Notes under the pieces: model-generated | Told to the model about the DNA's origin: nothing | Databases searched by the model: none | The model's input: only the letters and a program-made list of their open reading frames with translations | Made by a program: the position numbers and the translations under genes | Shown: piece by piece, positions 45,701-58,202 of the stretch | Layout: the number at the start of each line of letters is the position of its first letter | How positions within the stretch are numbered: position 1 is the stretch's first letter | From: Artocarpus heterophyllus | Taxonomy: Eukaryota > Streptophyta > Magnoliopsida > Rosales > Moraceae | Direction of reading: 5' to 3' | Assembly (NCBI GenBank): GCA_025403435.1 | Contig: CM046341.1 | Coordinates: forward strand, 20,731,460 to 20,795,459 | DNA length: 64,000 nucleotides

Positions 45701-47028
45701 TGTTCTTTTAACTTCATAGCAAACGAACAGGATATAAATGAATGCGTAGCACCCGTGTCAAAAAGAGCATGTGTATTAAAAGAAAGTATTGAGATCTGAC
45801 CTGTGACAACATTGGAAGTTTCATCTACCACTTGTTCCTTCGTCATTGCATAAATGCGAGCATTGGTAGGTGGAGCTTCAAGTCTTCCCTGGCTTATGAG
45901 TGGTCCCTCCAAGGTAGCTTGCATATGGTGAAGTTGAGCATAAGGGGCTCTTTGCTGACCTTGAGCATTGAACTGGGTAGGGCAGTTCCTGGAAAAATGA
46001 CCCTCACGTCTGCAAATGAAACATTGGTTTGTTCCACGATGGCATTCACCCGGATGCTTCTTTCTACAATTGGCACATGGTTGCATCTGCCTATTATTGT
46101 TGTTGTACTACCCACTATTTTGCTTCTTATTACCTTGGTCCTACTAGTTCTGAAAGTTACTCTTCCTCTTGTTGTTTCTCCTAGTTCTGGCTATTGTTAT
46201 TGTTGTTTCTACCCTGAGGTCGATTCTGGCAGTTTGCATTATTCACTGGTTGACTTGATTAAGGCTAGTTTCTTCTTAGCTTTGACAGGTGGAATTCAGC
46301 TCGTTGCGCTCTCAAGACAACCTATTCTTGGTTTTTGGGTGGACTGGCCCCATCAACAATTGCTACAATCTTTAGCCTGAGGACTCTGATCAATCTTTGA
46401 CCCTTTCACTATCATCACTAACCATCCTGGGCAAAGTCGTGCCAATTGGTCGAATTTAGCCACCTTATCGGTAACTGACATTCTCCTTGGTGTAGGTTCT
46501 CGAACTCACCGTAATGCTTCTGGGTAATGTTCACGTGGAAGAACTTTGTGTTGAATTCATGAACAAAGCCTGCCCATGTCATCTCGTCTATGTTCCTGCT
46601 TTGTTCGATTCCATCCCACCAGATTCTGGCCTCCATGGTGAGGCAGTAAGAAGCATAGAGAACTTTCTCATTATCAGTGAAACCCATAAGCTTCAAAATG
46701 GCTTCAATTGTCTTCAACCATCCTTGAGCGACTAGAGGATCCTTAGAACCTTTAAAGTCTACTGGCTTAACTCTCTTCCATCTGACTAATAATAGTTGTT
46801 GATAAGCGGGTCTTAGTTCTAGAACAGGAGCTAGGACTTCTTCTCTTCAAGGCTGAGGATGAGGAGGTGGTGGCATGTCATTACCTGGTCTTTCACCACC
46901 TTGACCATTAGCTCATTGTTCCTTAATCACTCTTCTTTGCTCTTCGAGTTGCCTTTGCAGTTGGTAATCGTCGTCATCATTCTTTCATTGGTTTGAGCAC
47001 AAGTTTGAATTCTTCTACGACCGTTCAT
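42738..47028 (-). pseudogene. Element G gag-pol: gag, protease, RT, RNase H, integrase remnant, chromodomain
   Basis: Minus-strand order from a start at about 47028: gag (46418-46717, including WWDGIEQSR and EFNTKFF); zinc knuckle CFICRREGHFSRNC at 45982-46023; protease DTGATHSF at about 45740-45759; RT 44500-45190, with [22 protein letters not shown] and the active site FLDD at about 44750-44762; RNase H 44131-44508 ([13 protein letters not shown]); integrase zinc-binding part 43559-43777; chromodomain C-terminus 42738-43235 (GPYEIVKRIGKVAYQL, VLWRNHQVEEATWE). Stops and frame changes separate the blocks. The integrase catalytic core is mostly missing: at about 43255 sequence around the second Asp region jumps to the segment before the GPY/F module. 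Confidence 0.9.
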
Positions 47029-47240
47029 CTTTGATTTCCTAAAAGAATTAGGAGCTTAGAGACAATCTTTCAATTTATGAGATAGGATTTCACTACTAAA
47101 TTATGTACTAAGGCACTCATCATCATATGTCTAAATCTTACACTTATCGTTAAACTTACATCAACATTAAATTAACTAAAACATACTTACTTGGAGGACT
47201 TGAACTGACGTGTGGCAATGTGAGTTGGAAACAGAAACCC

Positions 47241-47252
47241 GCTCTGATACCA
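47241..47252 (-). other. Primer-binding site of element G
   Basis: gctctgatacca, complement of TGGTATCAGAGC (initiator Met tRNA), four bases from the 5' LTR end at 47257. Confidence 0.88.
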
Positions 47253-47256
47253 TATA

Positions 47257-49982
47257 TGTAATGCTCCCTTATGGACGTCACAATAATCATTACTTTCATC
47301 CTTGATATCATCATTTATAAGATAAACTATTTAAATTTAAACACAACTTGATAAACATATTCCAGGATCCATGCAATTTTTTTTTTAAATATTCCAAATA
47401 TTTCAAATTCCTTTGTTTTTCCAATGCCAAATTAACAAAACCATAATTCAAATAAATTTCAAAACAAACTTTAAAATCTATTTAAACAGTTTAGTAGACC
47501 AAAACTTTGCAAAATCAAAATAAATGCAAAACAAGTCTTTTTAGTTGATAATGCGAAAATTTAAGCATTCAAAGAAATAAAAACATAGTTCAAAAAAATA
47601 ATTCTTTCTTGGTGTTCTTATGTTTCCAATCCATCGTTCACAGTTCACATGCCCGTCCTTCACCCTCCACCTATTCCTAAGGTCTTCTTACCTTTATCTG
47701 TAATATGATTATAAACTAAGTAAGCAAAAGCTTAGTAAACCTTAACTTGGGTGAGAATGTACTTACTTGTCTTACTTGCTTACTAAACCTTAACTTGGGT
47801 GACGTTACTACGGTCCTCGGTGTGCTCGCCTTTTGGAGTGTTCATGTCAAACATTCATATTGACCATAAGTCACTAGCAATACTATTAGCAATATATAAA
47901 TATCTCATACTATCATTAAACATCACCTTATCATGTAATAGTATGAAGAAGCACAAAATCAAAATTTATGAATCTAGGGTATAATTCCCAAAAGTAGGCA
48001 GAATGACCTTTATTCACTTAAAAATTCATAATAATTTTATCTTAACTCCAAATCAATCAAAACTAGTGGCATTAGAAACTAGACTCAAAAACAAAGAATT
48101 GGATATATTACACGCATATTTTGACAATAAATTGCATGAAAGAAAAGTCCTAGAAATTCAATCTAAATTTCGGGTTTGTGTAAAACTATGCAGCTTTCAA
48201 GGTCAAATTCAAAAAATCATAACTATTTAATGAAATCTCTAATTCAAGTGATTCAAGAGCCAAACAAAAACCAAACGAAAGCTTAAGATGTCTAGTATTT
48301 GGAAAAAATATAAGAAAAATATAAACCACACAACACAGAATCGAAAATTACTGAAACACAATGGCTATCAGGTGTTTGTTTGAAAAGTAAGCGTAAGGCA
48401 TAAAAAAAACTCAATACCAATTAATAAGCCATTAAAACCTCAATTAAAATTATAAACACATAATTAACATCATACTAATTGATAATAAAATAAAACAATA
48501 AAGATCTAAATAACAAAAATATGAAAATCTATGATATCTCTAACTTAGGGTTTATTAAGAAGTTAATCAAAACAAGTAAATCATCCACTCTTTACAATCA
48601 CCGATTGATATAAAATACATATAATAAAAGAATCTTTGTGATGATAATAATAATTCTAATACTAACAAAATACACAAAAACTATAACATATCTAAAAATT
48701 AGCTTCAAATAAATTTTCAACAATTCATAACATGCATTAAAATTCAGAGACCAAACAAACTCTAATTACCTAAAGTAGTAAGCAACACACGATCACAAAA
48801 TTCTAATAATTAAAATAAAATTAATTTAACTCCAAAATTTTTATGATAACCTAATAACATATATATACAGTACCACAAAAAGTCTCATTAGCAAATAAAT
48901 TTGTTTAGCCATACAAATAGGTCACAAAATCAAGAAGTATCGAATTCATTGAATAGATAGCCATAAAAACCTATCTTAAAGAAAATTCAAGAACTCATAA
49001 AATATTCATCAAGTAACCACAAAATTTTTCAGATCATAACTTAACATATGCATTGAATATCTTTGTAAAATGTCATTCAAATCAAAGGTAGTTTGCCCCT
49101 TAAACATGGACTATACTTTTGTGTAAAATACCAATCAACAACAGTTTGGTCATGAGTGGCAGAGAATAAAACTTTAATATCTCAGCATAGAAAATTCCAA
49201 ATAAAATGAAAATTTGAAGAATATCACATAACACATACATAAACATCATAGTAAAATTTTAGAGCAAACGGAAATTTGTAGCAAAGTTATGGGAGTCAGA
49301 TTACAAAGCAAACAAAATTTCAGCAATAGTCTAGAATGAGTTTCTTACCTCTAAAACAATTCTTTGCAATTCCCTTGAATTTATCTAAGCGAAAACCCAA
49401 TATTTTATTTAATTGTTTGCAGAAAAATAAGGGAGAGAATGCAAGAAAACGTGGAGAAGAAGGAGAAAGTGTCTAAAAATATAATATAAGCGTATAGTAT
49501 AATATAATATAATATAATATAATATAATATATTATAATAATATAAATATATTATATTATATTATAATATACAATTATTATAATACATAATTACTTATATA
49601 CAACAATAATATTTACTTCCATAACCCCAAAAGTTTTAATTTTCACATGTAATTATCATGACAACATTAATATTATAAAAATAAGAAAATATGCAACAAC
49701 ATTCATGTCATCATCAAAAATTTAACTTTAGGCATACATAACGCCAGAACATTATAAAGATGATGGATTTAGAGCAAGTTGGAACTAAAAAAAAAATACT
49801 TTTAAGCTTATCATCACTTTTGACTTGAACATCCCGAGCACATCGATCCCATGAGGCTATCACTTACAACATTTCTAAATAAAAAGTTAATTTACTAAAC
49901 ATAAATAATTATAGCACTAAACTATCACATTCTAATGTTAAATTAATATAAGTGTCCATAGAAGAAAACGACGGGCGTTACA
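47257..49982 (-). repeat. Right (5') LTR of element G, 2726 bp
   Basis: Begins tgtaatgctccc and ends gggcgttaca. Relative to the left LTR it lacks about 500 bp near 47730, and it carries an AT-only run (ATAAT repeats) at 49483-49575. Confidence 0.92.
49483..49575. repeat. (ATAAT)n low-complexity run in G right LTR
   Basis: Short tandem AT-only repeat, mostly ataatataat units. Absent from the other LTR, so it arose or expanded after insertion, or the left copy lost it. Confidence 0.85.
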
Positions 49983-52258
49983 GGACCTATACATTGATGC
50001 GGCCATCGCGGGCATGTCTCAGGTGACCAAATAAGAGCATGCACGCTTGGCAGCCGTTGTGAGTGGGTTGAGCTCCTCTGGCTGAGATACCACCAAGGGG
50101 GCCTATGTAATGGGTGAAATACTTGTTAAGGGGGTTGATAGTGTCGAGGAGAGGCAACAAGTCCTAGAAGGCAATAACAATGAGGACAAGAAGGGAGTGT
50201 CTATGCCTTTGGAGACAAAGGTCTATAGAGTTGTGGTTTATCGAGTATGCTAGCCTAGACAGACTTCTGCCACCGAGTACACTTTGGTAATGACCTAGGC
50301 CCGCTTGAATGTCCTTCATCAGGAGTACGAGATTTCTGACTATGTAATCTTGACCATGCTTGAGGCTAGGGACTCCCTCGTTGAACCACTGAAGTGGTGC
50401 ATCACGCTGTATGCAGAGTTCTTCCGAGTAGAGTTTTGTCTTCTTATGCACCCATTTATGTGTTGAGCCCTCAATGATTTAAATGCATGCCCCGAGTAGC
50501 TAAACCTAAATTACTACCTCACGAATCGGCATGTATGTGCTATGGATGTACAACTATGCCTTTGAGATGCCGTAAAAAGCCTTTAAGTAGATGTTCAAGT
50601 TGAAAAAGCTCCCACAGTAGGTTAGGTGGTACTACTTCATTGAATTCTTCAAGGAATTCATCCTCAACAACCACGACTCGAAGTAGCTATGCAAGTTTAA
50701 GTAAATTTATACCGACAGAAGGTGGCTGTCTTGGCTAGGAGAAAGGGGTCCTACCGACCAGGTCATGCTGACGAAGTTCAAGTAAGACCATTTGTGGTCA
50801 AAGAGGCCATGGGCACGAGGGCGATCAGGCAGTCTATTGAGGACTTGTTAAAGAAGCCTGACCCTATCCAACAATAGACATTCTTACTGAGCAAGACGAG
50901 CTTGGTAAATTATGGCTGGTTTAGGGTTCTAGCTTAACCAACCCTAGACATAACGATGTCCCACTTGCTCAGGTGGCCGAGTAAGTGACAGTAGCTTAGT
51001 GAGAGGTTGCTAATGTCTTGGGGTAAGTTCCTGCCGACCTAGGCAGCAGGCGAGGGTTCCATCATCGTCTAGTTGGAAGAAGTCTCGTAGTGGTTCCCCT
51101 AGTCTAGGGTCACCCATCATCGATGAGGACCTTGGGGATGTAATAAGGCTACTCTACCTGTTAGGCCTTCTCCGGATTGGCGGTCTGACCTAAAGACTTT
51201 TCTTTTTCCTTTTGTTTATATTTTTCCTAAACATATCTTGACTTTTTTTAATCCCATTTTGCAGATATGTCATCCCGCTAACTCTCTAGGGAAGAAAGAC
51301 TTTGGAGAATGATGGAGCTCTAGGGCCAGGGCAAAGGCAAGGCAAAGGCTGGGACAAAGAGAAAAAGATCCAAGCGGGCTAAGTAGCTTGACGTTGTTGC
51401 TCCCTGAGCACCCAATAGCTCGGATTGGTGTCTTGCAGGGGGGCTTCAATAAGCCAGAACATTCCTCTACCCCCACCATCAGTAGTTCCTTCAACCTACT
51501 AGCTGAGGACAACCTAGTATCCTCTACGCCTGTCCATCGTTGGGTACTTCGATGACCTAGTTCCTATGAAAGAGTTCTTCAGCTCTTTCTGGCACAAGTC
51601 CTACCAGGAGTGCTAGGAGTTGTTCTTCCAACAATTAGTTCAGGTGGGTTCTATCTCAGACTTTGAGCTTTTTTTTGCCCTTTATATAAGGTTATTCTCA
51701 TTTGGTTTTACTAACATCAAACTTTGCAGGATTATATGTACATGATTATATGGCCTTCAAAGTTGTCAACCTTAGGGTCGAGCAACAGGTCAAGTTGCAG
51801 CGGGATAGGACTAACAAAGCCACCGTGAAGATTGTCAAGGTTAAGGACAAGCTGAAGGACCGCACTGACTAGTTGGCCTAGGTCAAAGCTAAATTAGAGG
51901 TCACCATAAAGGAGGCTAATGAGGCCCAGGGAAAGTTCAGAGGGCTCGGGCTGACCTCTTAGAAGCAAAAGTAATGGCTAGGGTTGGTAGGGTGGAGCAC
52001 CATAGGTTCCTTAGGGAGTAACTACCAAACCGGCTAGCCAAGGTAGTGCGCCAAGTGGTGGAGAACTTTAAAGGCATAAAGGAGTCCTTCGATAACTATT
52101 TCCTCAAAATGAAGAACCTACATGGCGACATCTTGATGAAGCATCCTGAGATAGTCGCCTTTGGCTGGTCACTTGTTGAGGACCCTAAGGAGGAAGGTGG
52201 AGGTGAGGAGGAAGAGGAGGAAGAAAAAGAGACCCCCAGCCCCAGCCGAGTAGGATAG
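49983..52258 (+). pseudogene. Element H antisense ORF, main part (plant gypsy-type accessory protein)
   Basis: Decayed plus-strand coding, readable in pieces across frames. A Lys/Glu-rich helical segment at about 51760-51930 (VKLQRDRTNKATVKI, KAKLEVTIKEANEAQGK) would form a coiled coil. At 52046-52258 an open C-terminal stretch reads NFKGIKESFDNYFLK and ends in an acidic tail of consecutive Glu residues. A coiled coil plus acidic tail is typical of the accessory ORF of Tat-lineage elements. I cannot assign a biochemical role. The family identification rests on architecture, not on a search. Confidence 0.5.
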
Positions 52259-52779
52259 CTGTGGGCAGAAGCAGAACACAACCTAAGCTGCTGTCGATTC
52301 AGATGTTGAGGATGCTGAAGACAACACTTAGCTCGAAGTTTAGGGTTCTTGCTCTCCTAGTTGTTTCTATTCCCTTTTTTTTGTTTATGCCTAGGGATGG
52401 GAGGTGCCTGATTATTGTACCTCCTCAAGACATTTATTTATATAACATTCAAATTTCCCATATTGAGTTGTTTGAATATATGTTTTTTTTTATATATATT
52501 ATTTTAAACACATTCTACTCTTTTCAAGCATATTCTACTCAGATTTGGGGTATGATGTAATGATATTATAAGTTGGGAATTAAAGTGGCCCCTAGGCTCG
52601 AGTTGCTAGCTCGTGGTGTCATCTCAGTCTATTTTTTGTTTTATTTTTCAAATAATTCTTAAGTGTGTATTCATTGATGTCTATTCGATGTACATTCATT
52701 TACTGCCTTGGTAGGTAGATTTTTATAGAGTCTTTGCAAAAAGAATATCTATTAGCTAGAAGTCAAAAAAGGGTCTGGC

Positions 52780-54176
52780 TCTTGGGTCAGCAATAATCTC
52801 TTTAGGTGGTCGGCATTCCATGGGCGAGCGAGCATGCTTCCTTCAATATTGGCAATCTTGTATATTGCTGGCTGGATAATGCTGACTACTTTGAATGGTT
52901 ATCCCATTTGGGCCAATAAGATCCAAGCTCGAGCTACTAGACAACCACTTTTTTAAAATTATCTCCAATTTTGAAGCTCTTTAGTTTTACTCGCTTGTTA
53001 TAACATTGAGCCACAACTTGATTATGAGTAGTTGTTCAGATGTAAGCAGTATCTTGCTTCTCTTCCACCAAGTCTGGTTCAACCATCATGAGTTTGGCAT
53101 TTTTTTGTTTGTCATAGTGTTCCACTTTATAGCTCGGTAAGCCGACCTCTACTAGGATTATTGCTTCAGCTTCGTAGACCAAGGAGAAAGGAGTCTCTCC
53201 TATGGAAATCTAAATAGTCGTGTGGTATGCCTAGTGGACCTTTGGAAGCTCATTGATCTAGGTGCCTTTGAGGCCTTCCAACTTTTTCTTTAAGTTGTCC
53301 TTGATAGTTTTATTGATAACCTCAACTTACCTGTTACTCTAGGGGTATCCCAATGAAGAAAAGACTTTCTTAATGCCAAGCTACTTACACATTCTTAAGA
53401 GGCTCGTTGCTTCAAACTGCTTGGCTTTGTCCAAGACCATTGTGTGTGGGATACCTATGGTAAATTATGTTCTTCCAGATAGAATTAGTTCACTTAGTCT
53501 CAGTAATGTCGATACAGGGCTCGACCTCTATCTATTTTGTGAGGTAATTAATGGCCACATTGCAATACTTAAATTGTGATCAGGCCACAAGGAGAGGTCT
53601 TATGGGATCGATGACCCATTTAGCAAAGGGCCAAATGCACATGATCGAGTTGAGTAGTTCAAGGTGATGCCCGATCGCCCAAGTAAAATGTTGGCAATTG
53701 AAGCACTTGCGAGTATATTCTCTACAATCTTGATCCATGGTTATCCAGTAATACCCTTGACTGAGGCACTTGAGGGACAAGGAATGCCCACCCACGTAGT
53801 TGCCGCACAGCCCACTATAGATTTCCTCCATGAGGTACTAAGCTTCTGATGGTTTTACACATCTCTGGTAAGGTGTTGAGTAGCCACATCCGTAAAGTCT
53901 TCCCTTGATCATCGAATATCAGGCCGAGCGGTTACGAACGCACTGGGCTTCTTCTCAGTCCCCAGGCAGTTCAGCTATGATCAAGTATTGGATGATTGGG
54001 TCCATCCATGTTCTGGTTTGTTTGGTAGCTTTACTTACTGATTCTGTTCTTTTGATGCTTGGCTTGGCTAGCCTCTCGATTGGTATCGATGTTACGTTGC
54101 CAGTCTTTGAGACTTGAAGCTAGCCGAGTGAGTACAGGCAACCTATGTAACTGAAAAGCTCTTGAATTGTTTGAGC
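52780..54176 (-). pseudogene. Element H pol: RNase H end and integrase, decayed
   Basis: Minus strand. The RNase H-integrase linker (SWMDPII-like segment, here TWMDPIIQYL) lies at about 53960-54030. The zinc-binding domain at 53580-53831 has CGNYVGGHSLSLKCL, GYYWITM and RKCFNCQHF, followed by WPFAKWVIDPI at the start of the catalytic core. Further left, segments such as GETPFSLVYEAEAI mark the end of the core. Stops are frequent. The element is an old Tat-type copy. The coding is cut at 54176 by a Copia LTR fragment. Confidence 0.85.
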
Positions 54177-54967
54177 TGTTGGAATACAATACACAACGGA
54201 ATTTTAAAAATTTTAAATCAGAGTATTTTCTAAAACATAAGTTTGACATGCTAAATACATAAATTAATGATAGATCTTACATACCTCTTTTGTATACCGA
54301 AACAACAGGAATTCATGAAGAGAAGAACATTCCAGAAGGACCTCAACCACTTGGTCTTCTTTGCTATTCTCTATCCTCGATCAGAGTGTGGGTGGTCACA
54401 CATCGTACAGCTTTTCCTTTAGTGACTCTCTTTCAACCACTAGAAAAAACCTAGAGTTAGTACTCTTAATGTTGAATAATAGCTCTCAAATAGTTTCAGA
54501 ATTTCTCTCATTAGAATACTAACCCTATGCTTCTTAAATGATCTAAATAACAAAGAAAATTCACCCTTATTTATAGTGATTAGATCTGGGATTAAACCTT
54601 ATCATATTAAGCTTCAAAATTTGAGTCTAGATCAACTTCAGAGTAAAAACACATGAAACACATTTACTGATCTACCTGCTGTGGCCGATCGCAAAAACAA
54701 AGGTGTAGTCGACTGCGCCATCATGACCCTAAGTTTGAATCAAATTCAAACTCCTCAAGTTGATCTGATTGATCCAATCTCAACCAATTAGATAAATCCT
54801 ATCTTATTTGACCCGGGTATTCTTTATAGAGCCTTAATTTTAATTTAAATAACCCAATAGAAAAGTTATTTGATTAAAATAGTCAAATACAAATAAACCC
54901 ATACAAATAAAATATTATTCAAATAATTCAACATGCTTATCTTGAACTAATTCACAAAATTGATTCA
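54177..54967 (-). repeat. LTR fragment E1 of the Copia A-D family
   Basis: Starts exactly at the family LTR terminus (TGTTGGAATAC) and follows the A LTR for about 790 bp before breaking off near gaactaattcac. It is AT-shifted and lacks a clear palindrome array, so it is old. Confidence 0.8.
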
Positions 54968-55230
54968 GTTGGAAAAATAGTACGTAGCGAAAAGTAAATT
55001 TTTTTTATACTAAAGTATCTTCCAAAACACAAGTTTGACATGCTATATGTATAAATTAATCAGATCTTACTAAACTCTTAACGCTGAAGAGCTTCTTGCA
55101 ATCTATGGATAGAAAGGCATACCAGAAGAACCTCAATCAACTAGTCTTCTTTGTTATTCTCTATCTACGATTAGAGTATGTGTGAGCACACCTCGTACAG
55201 CCTTCCCCGGTGACTTTCCTTCCAACCAAT
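54968..55230 (-). repeat. LTR fragment E2 of the Copia A-D family
   Basis: A second, shorter piece starting again from the LTR terminus (GTTGGAAAAATAG) in the same orientation as E1. It runs to ccttccaaccaat, where it joins Copia F gag. Two LTR ends in tandem imply two insertions or a rearranged element. Confidence 0.78.
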
Positions 55231-55367
55231 TCGAGGACATATTCCTTCCTTTCTTGCTTAAGCACAATTCTTAAGTTTCTGTACAAGTCAAGGAAGTTAG
55301 TCCCATTGAGCTTATCCTTCTCAAGGATCGTTCGCAGTGACAAGTTAGATGTGGTGTTTGATGCCAT
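55230..55367 (-). pseudogene. Copia F gag, N-terminal fragment
   Basis: MASNTTSNLSLRTILEKDKL then NFLDLYRNLRIVLKQERKEYVLE: the start of a Copia gag, where plant copies typically have an FLDWYRNLRIVL-like segment. The frame then runs into LTR sequence of fragment E2, so only the first 46 residues are gag. Confidence 0.82.
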
Positions 55368-56651
55368 TACCTACAACACATATATACACAGAGAACTTAG
55401 CATTTTATTAAACAATTTTTAATGAGGCATAATTTAAATCCCACTAATTTTATCAAATTAATAACCCTTAATGTTAATTTGGCAATCACAACAATTGTAA
55501 TTTTAGTGGGCCAAGGTCCATATTTCACCTCACTTTAAGTAAGCTTTGGCTTATCACCTAAAGTATGGTTATTTAGGTAGGTAACTCTTTACCAATTATA
55601 TCTTATGTAACTCTTGGATAACTATAGGATTTGACATCACATGTCCTGGCTAATTAAAATCCCATCTAATGCCCTAGGTCCAAAACCAGTTTTGATAACC
55701 TAGTTAAGTCTAACCATTTATGGATATCACTATTATCCATCTTGTCTTACCTAGATGGTTTAACACACATTGCTTTGGCAGAACCTATATTTAGCAATCC
55801 AAGTCTTGACAAGTGTTGAATTATGGGAGGCATTTTAATGACTTAATATTAAGCGAGGGTTCTACTTTAAATTTTATTTTATTGTTTATTATTATGTCGC
55901 ATCACATAGATAGCATATATACACAGCATCACATACATCGCATCATATACACAGCATCACATACACAACATAATAATAACACAATAAGTATGTCAAAGCA
56001 TGGACCCAAATCTAGATTAAATAAAATTAAATAAAACCTGCCTAATCACATTGGTATAAAAGGGCCATGCTATGCACCATGCAATTCACACTAAACACAT
56101 AAACATAATAATATAATATAATTACAGTTAAGTTTTATTATGACCAAAACGATTTATGTGACAAATCAATTCGGGGTCAAGAGGCAGTGCCCCTGGCGGC
56201 GATCCTATGATATTAATTTAATCTCTGTTCATAATAGAATTAATTAATCTTTGCTTAACACTTAAACAGATTCATGAAATTTATTGATCTGTTTTAAACC
56301 GATCATCCTTGTTTAACAATTAAATAGACCCTATGATATTTATTAATCTTTTCAAAACATATTACCACTGTTTAACATTTAAATAGTCCGTCACCTTAAT
56401 AAAACCAAAACCAGATTTACAGTATATCGTTCAATCATCTCGAAACAGATTCCTAGATTCTTGTTAAATTGTAATATTAATCAAATTAACAACAACAGGT
56501 TACAAGAAACGGTAAACGTCTTAATCAAATTAACACGGTTAAAACGTTTAATCAAATAAAACCTCAAACACATTAATCTAATTAATGCATAAATCGTATC
56601 CATGCATATACACAGAGCCATATAAAATCAATTTAATCGAATTCACAAGTC
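55368..56651 (-). other. Copia F leader; no gene
   Basis: AT-rich untranslated region between gag and the primer-binding site. At 55908-55970 a short imperfect tandem of the unit cagcatcacatacac is present. No coding recognised. Confidence 0.65.
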
Positions 56652-56663
56652 GCTCTGATTCCA
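56652..56663 (-). other. Primer-binding site of Copia F (one mismatch)
   Basis: gctctgattcca is the complement of TGGAATCAGAGC, one base from the usual TGGTATCAGAGC, next to the LTR terminus at 56665. Confidence 0.8.
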
Positions 56664-56664
56664 C

Positions 56665-57067
56665 TGTTGGGTTTTGTTGGATTTTATGATTCAAATAAAC
56701 AACAGAAAATCAAAATTAATTATCACAAAACCCTCGCAGGATCCATGCAATTCGATTAGATTGATAAGAAAAGTCATAGAATCTTACTAGGATGACAAAG
56801 GGGCAAGATTTCTTGAAGGAAGAGAGCGGGTTCACTCTGATGACACCCTAACTCGAGCTTTTCGTATTCGAGATAGAAGTCAGACGTTGTTACTGAGAGC
56901 AACGCCTTTTGTAGGTATCCACACAAACAAACTCTCTTAAAAACTGAATTGGTGTGCTAGCACCTCTCCTTAAATTAAATGACTCTCTCTAATTTTTAGG
57001 GTTTTAATGTTTTTCGCCTTTTAAAATAAGAGAACACCTTTTCTTATCTAATTTGGCCAGAAACCCT

Positions 57068-57111
<44 letters not shown>

Positions 57112-58202
57112 TTGACTTCGAGATAGAGTCAGATTTTAACTAAGGTAAACTATAATTCAAATATGATTCATAAAATCTAGATAATGTCAGATTCAATGAA
57201 CCTAGACATATCTAGTACATCGAATCTGGACATGATCAGGTTCATTGAACCTAGACATAGTAAACCTAAAATTCATTTTTGGTTTCTTCTAAGTGTACGA
57301 CCCTATAGGTTCACATAACGTTGGCAGTGAGCTTAAAATTTTGTTTCTGGCCCACAAATCATAAGTGGCCTCTAGGAAGACATTATGATTACTCAAGTTA
57401 TGCGAATTTCAATAATCTGACATAACCTAATCCGCAATAAGTATTAAAGTCCTTTTGTCACTAGATACCTTGATTGAACATAAGGCATGGTTTTTGTCAT
57501 CCTTATACTATTCAATCATATTATTTATCGATCTTAAGTAGACTGACATTGATAACACTTATCAATTTATTCCAATATAGCCATACATTTTTCTTTAGTC
57601 TAACTTATCGAGGGGCCTATAGATATCTTTCTCATAACAAATGAGAGACAAATTCCTTCTTAATCACTCACATTCCTTACATGATTCACTCTATATCCAA
57701 CAACAATCTATTCAATCATCCTGTTAAAGATAATATTAGAATGTGTCAAAATATAGAACTTGTCATGTAGGAAACAATGGTGATTTCAAGACAGAGAACT
57801 AAGATAATACTATTGTGATGAGAATTACTTATGACAATTATCCATGTAGTATTCTCATAGCGGATCGAACCAATACATCATTTTTTGAATATGTATCTAT
57901 AAGTTAACTTAGTATCTCATACAAATGATTAGTAAAACATAATCATCAGTCAAACTTCATACTAGTCTTCATTCATTATTATCCCTATAATAATGACCGA
58001 CTATGGATAATTTAGAATAGAATTCAATTTTCACCTAAGAGTTTTACTATCAAGTCACATACTTGATGACCTTAGGCAGAATTAACTATTCATGGAATTA
58101 GAATAAAAATAATCATGAAAATGCCTCTTTATTAATAAAATGCAATTGTAACGAAGTCAAAATGTGGTTATTACATAGTTGGCCTAGGGCACATCACTAA
58201 CA
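56665..58202 (-). repeat. 5' LTR of Copia F (1538 bp)
   Basis: Bounded by tgttgggttttg at 56665 and gcacatcactaaca at 58202, as TG...CA termini should be. Contains a pure (AT)n run at about 57071-57108. No second copy is in the window. Confidence 0.8.

Larger units (their letters stand above)
39422..49982 (-). mobile_element. Chromodomain Ty3/gypsy element G (minus strand)
   Basis: LTRs at 39422-42701 and 47257-49982, primer-binding site 47241-47252, polypurine tract 42702-42715, and gag-pol on the minus strand between. A C-terminal chromodomain with the GPY/F module and the LTR style (TGTAA...TTACA, with AAGTAAGTAAAAGCTTAGTAA inside) indicate a Tekay/Del-type chromovirus. The 5-bp duplication ggacc flanks it. 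Coding is interrupted, and most of the integrase core is deleted, so it is not autonomous. Confidence 0.93.
38231..54176 (-). mobile_element. Tat-type Ty3/gypsy element H (decayed), split by element G
   Basis: Minus-strand pol remains (RNase H end, integrase) at 52780-54176 are followed, going leftward, by an ORF of opposite (plus) strand in two parts, 39185-39416 and 49983-52258, and then by LTR-like sequence at about 38240-39060. This layout, an extra antisense ORF between integrase and the 3' LTR, is known in the Tat lineage of plant Ty3/gypsy. The 5' half and 5' LTR are missing: pol ends at the LTR fragment at 54177. Exact LTR limits are not resolved. Confidence 0.72.
55230..58202 (-). 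mobile_element. Copia element F (second Copia family), 5' part
   Basis: Minus-strand Copia of a different family: 5' LTR 56665-58202, primer-binding site 56652-56663, leader, and the first 46 codons of gag ending at 55230. The rest is gone; E2 LTR sequence replaces it. The LTR start on the minus strand (TGTTAGTGATGTGCCCTAGG) is unlike that of the A-D family. Confidence 0.83.

Noticed and set aside
45832..46380. A long plus-strand open frame of 182 residues in element G
   Set aside because: Antisense to gag with its CCHC zinc knuckle on the minus strand. The plus frame has no recognisable domain.
50164..50451. A minus-strand open frame in element H
   Set aside because: The plus-strand accessory ORF explains this stretch better; the minus frame has no motif.
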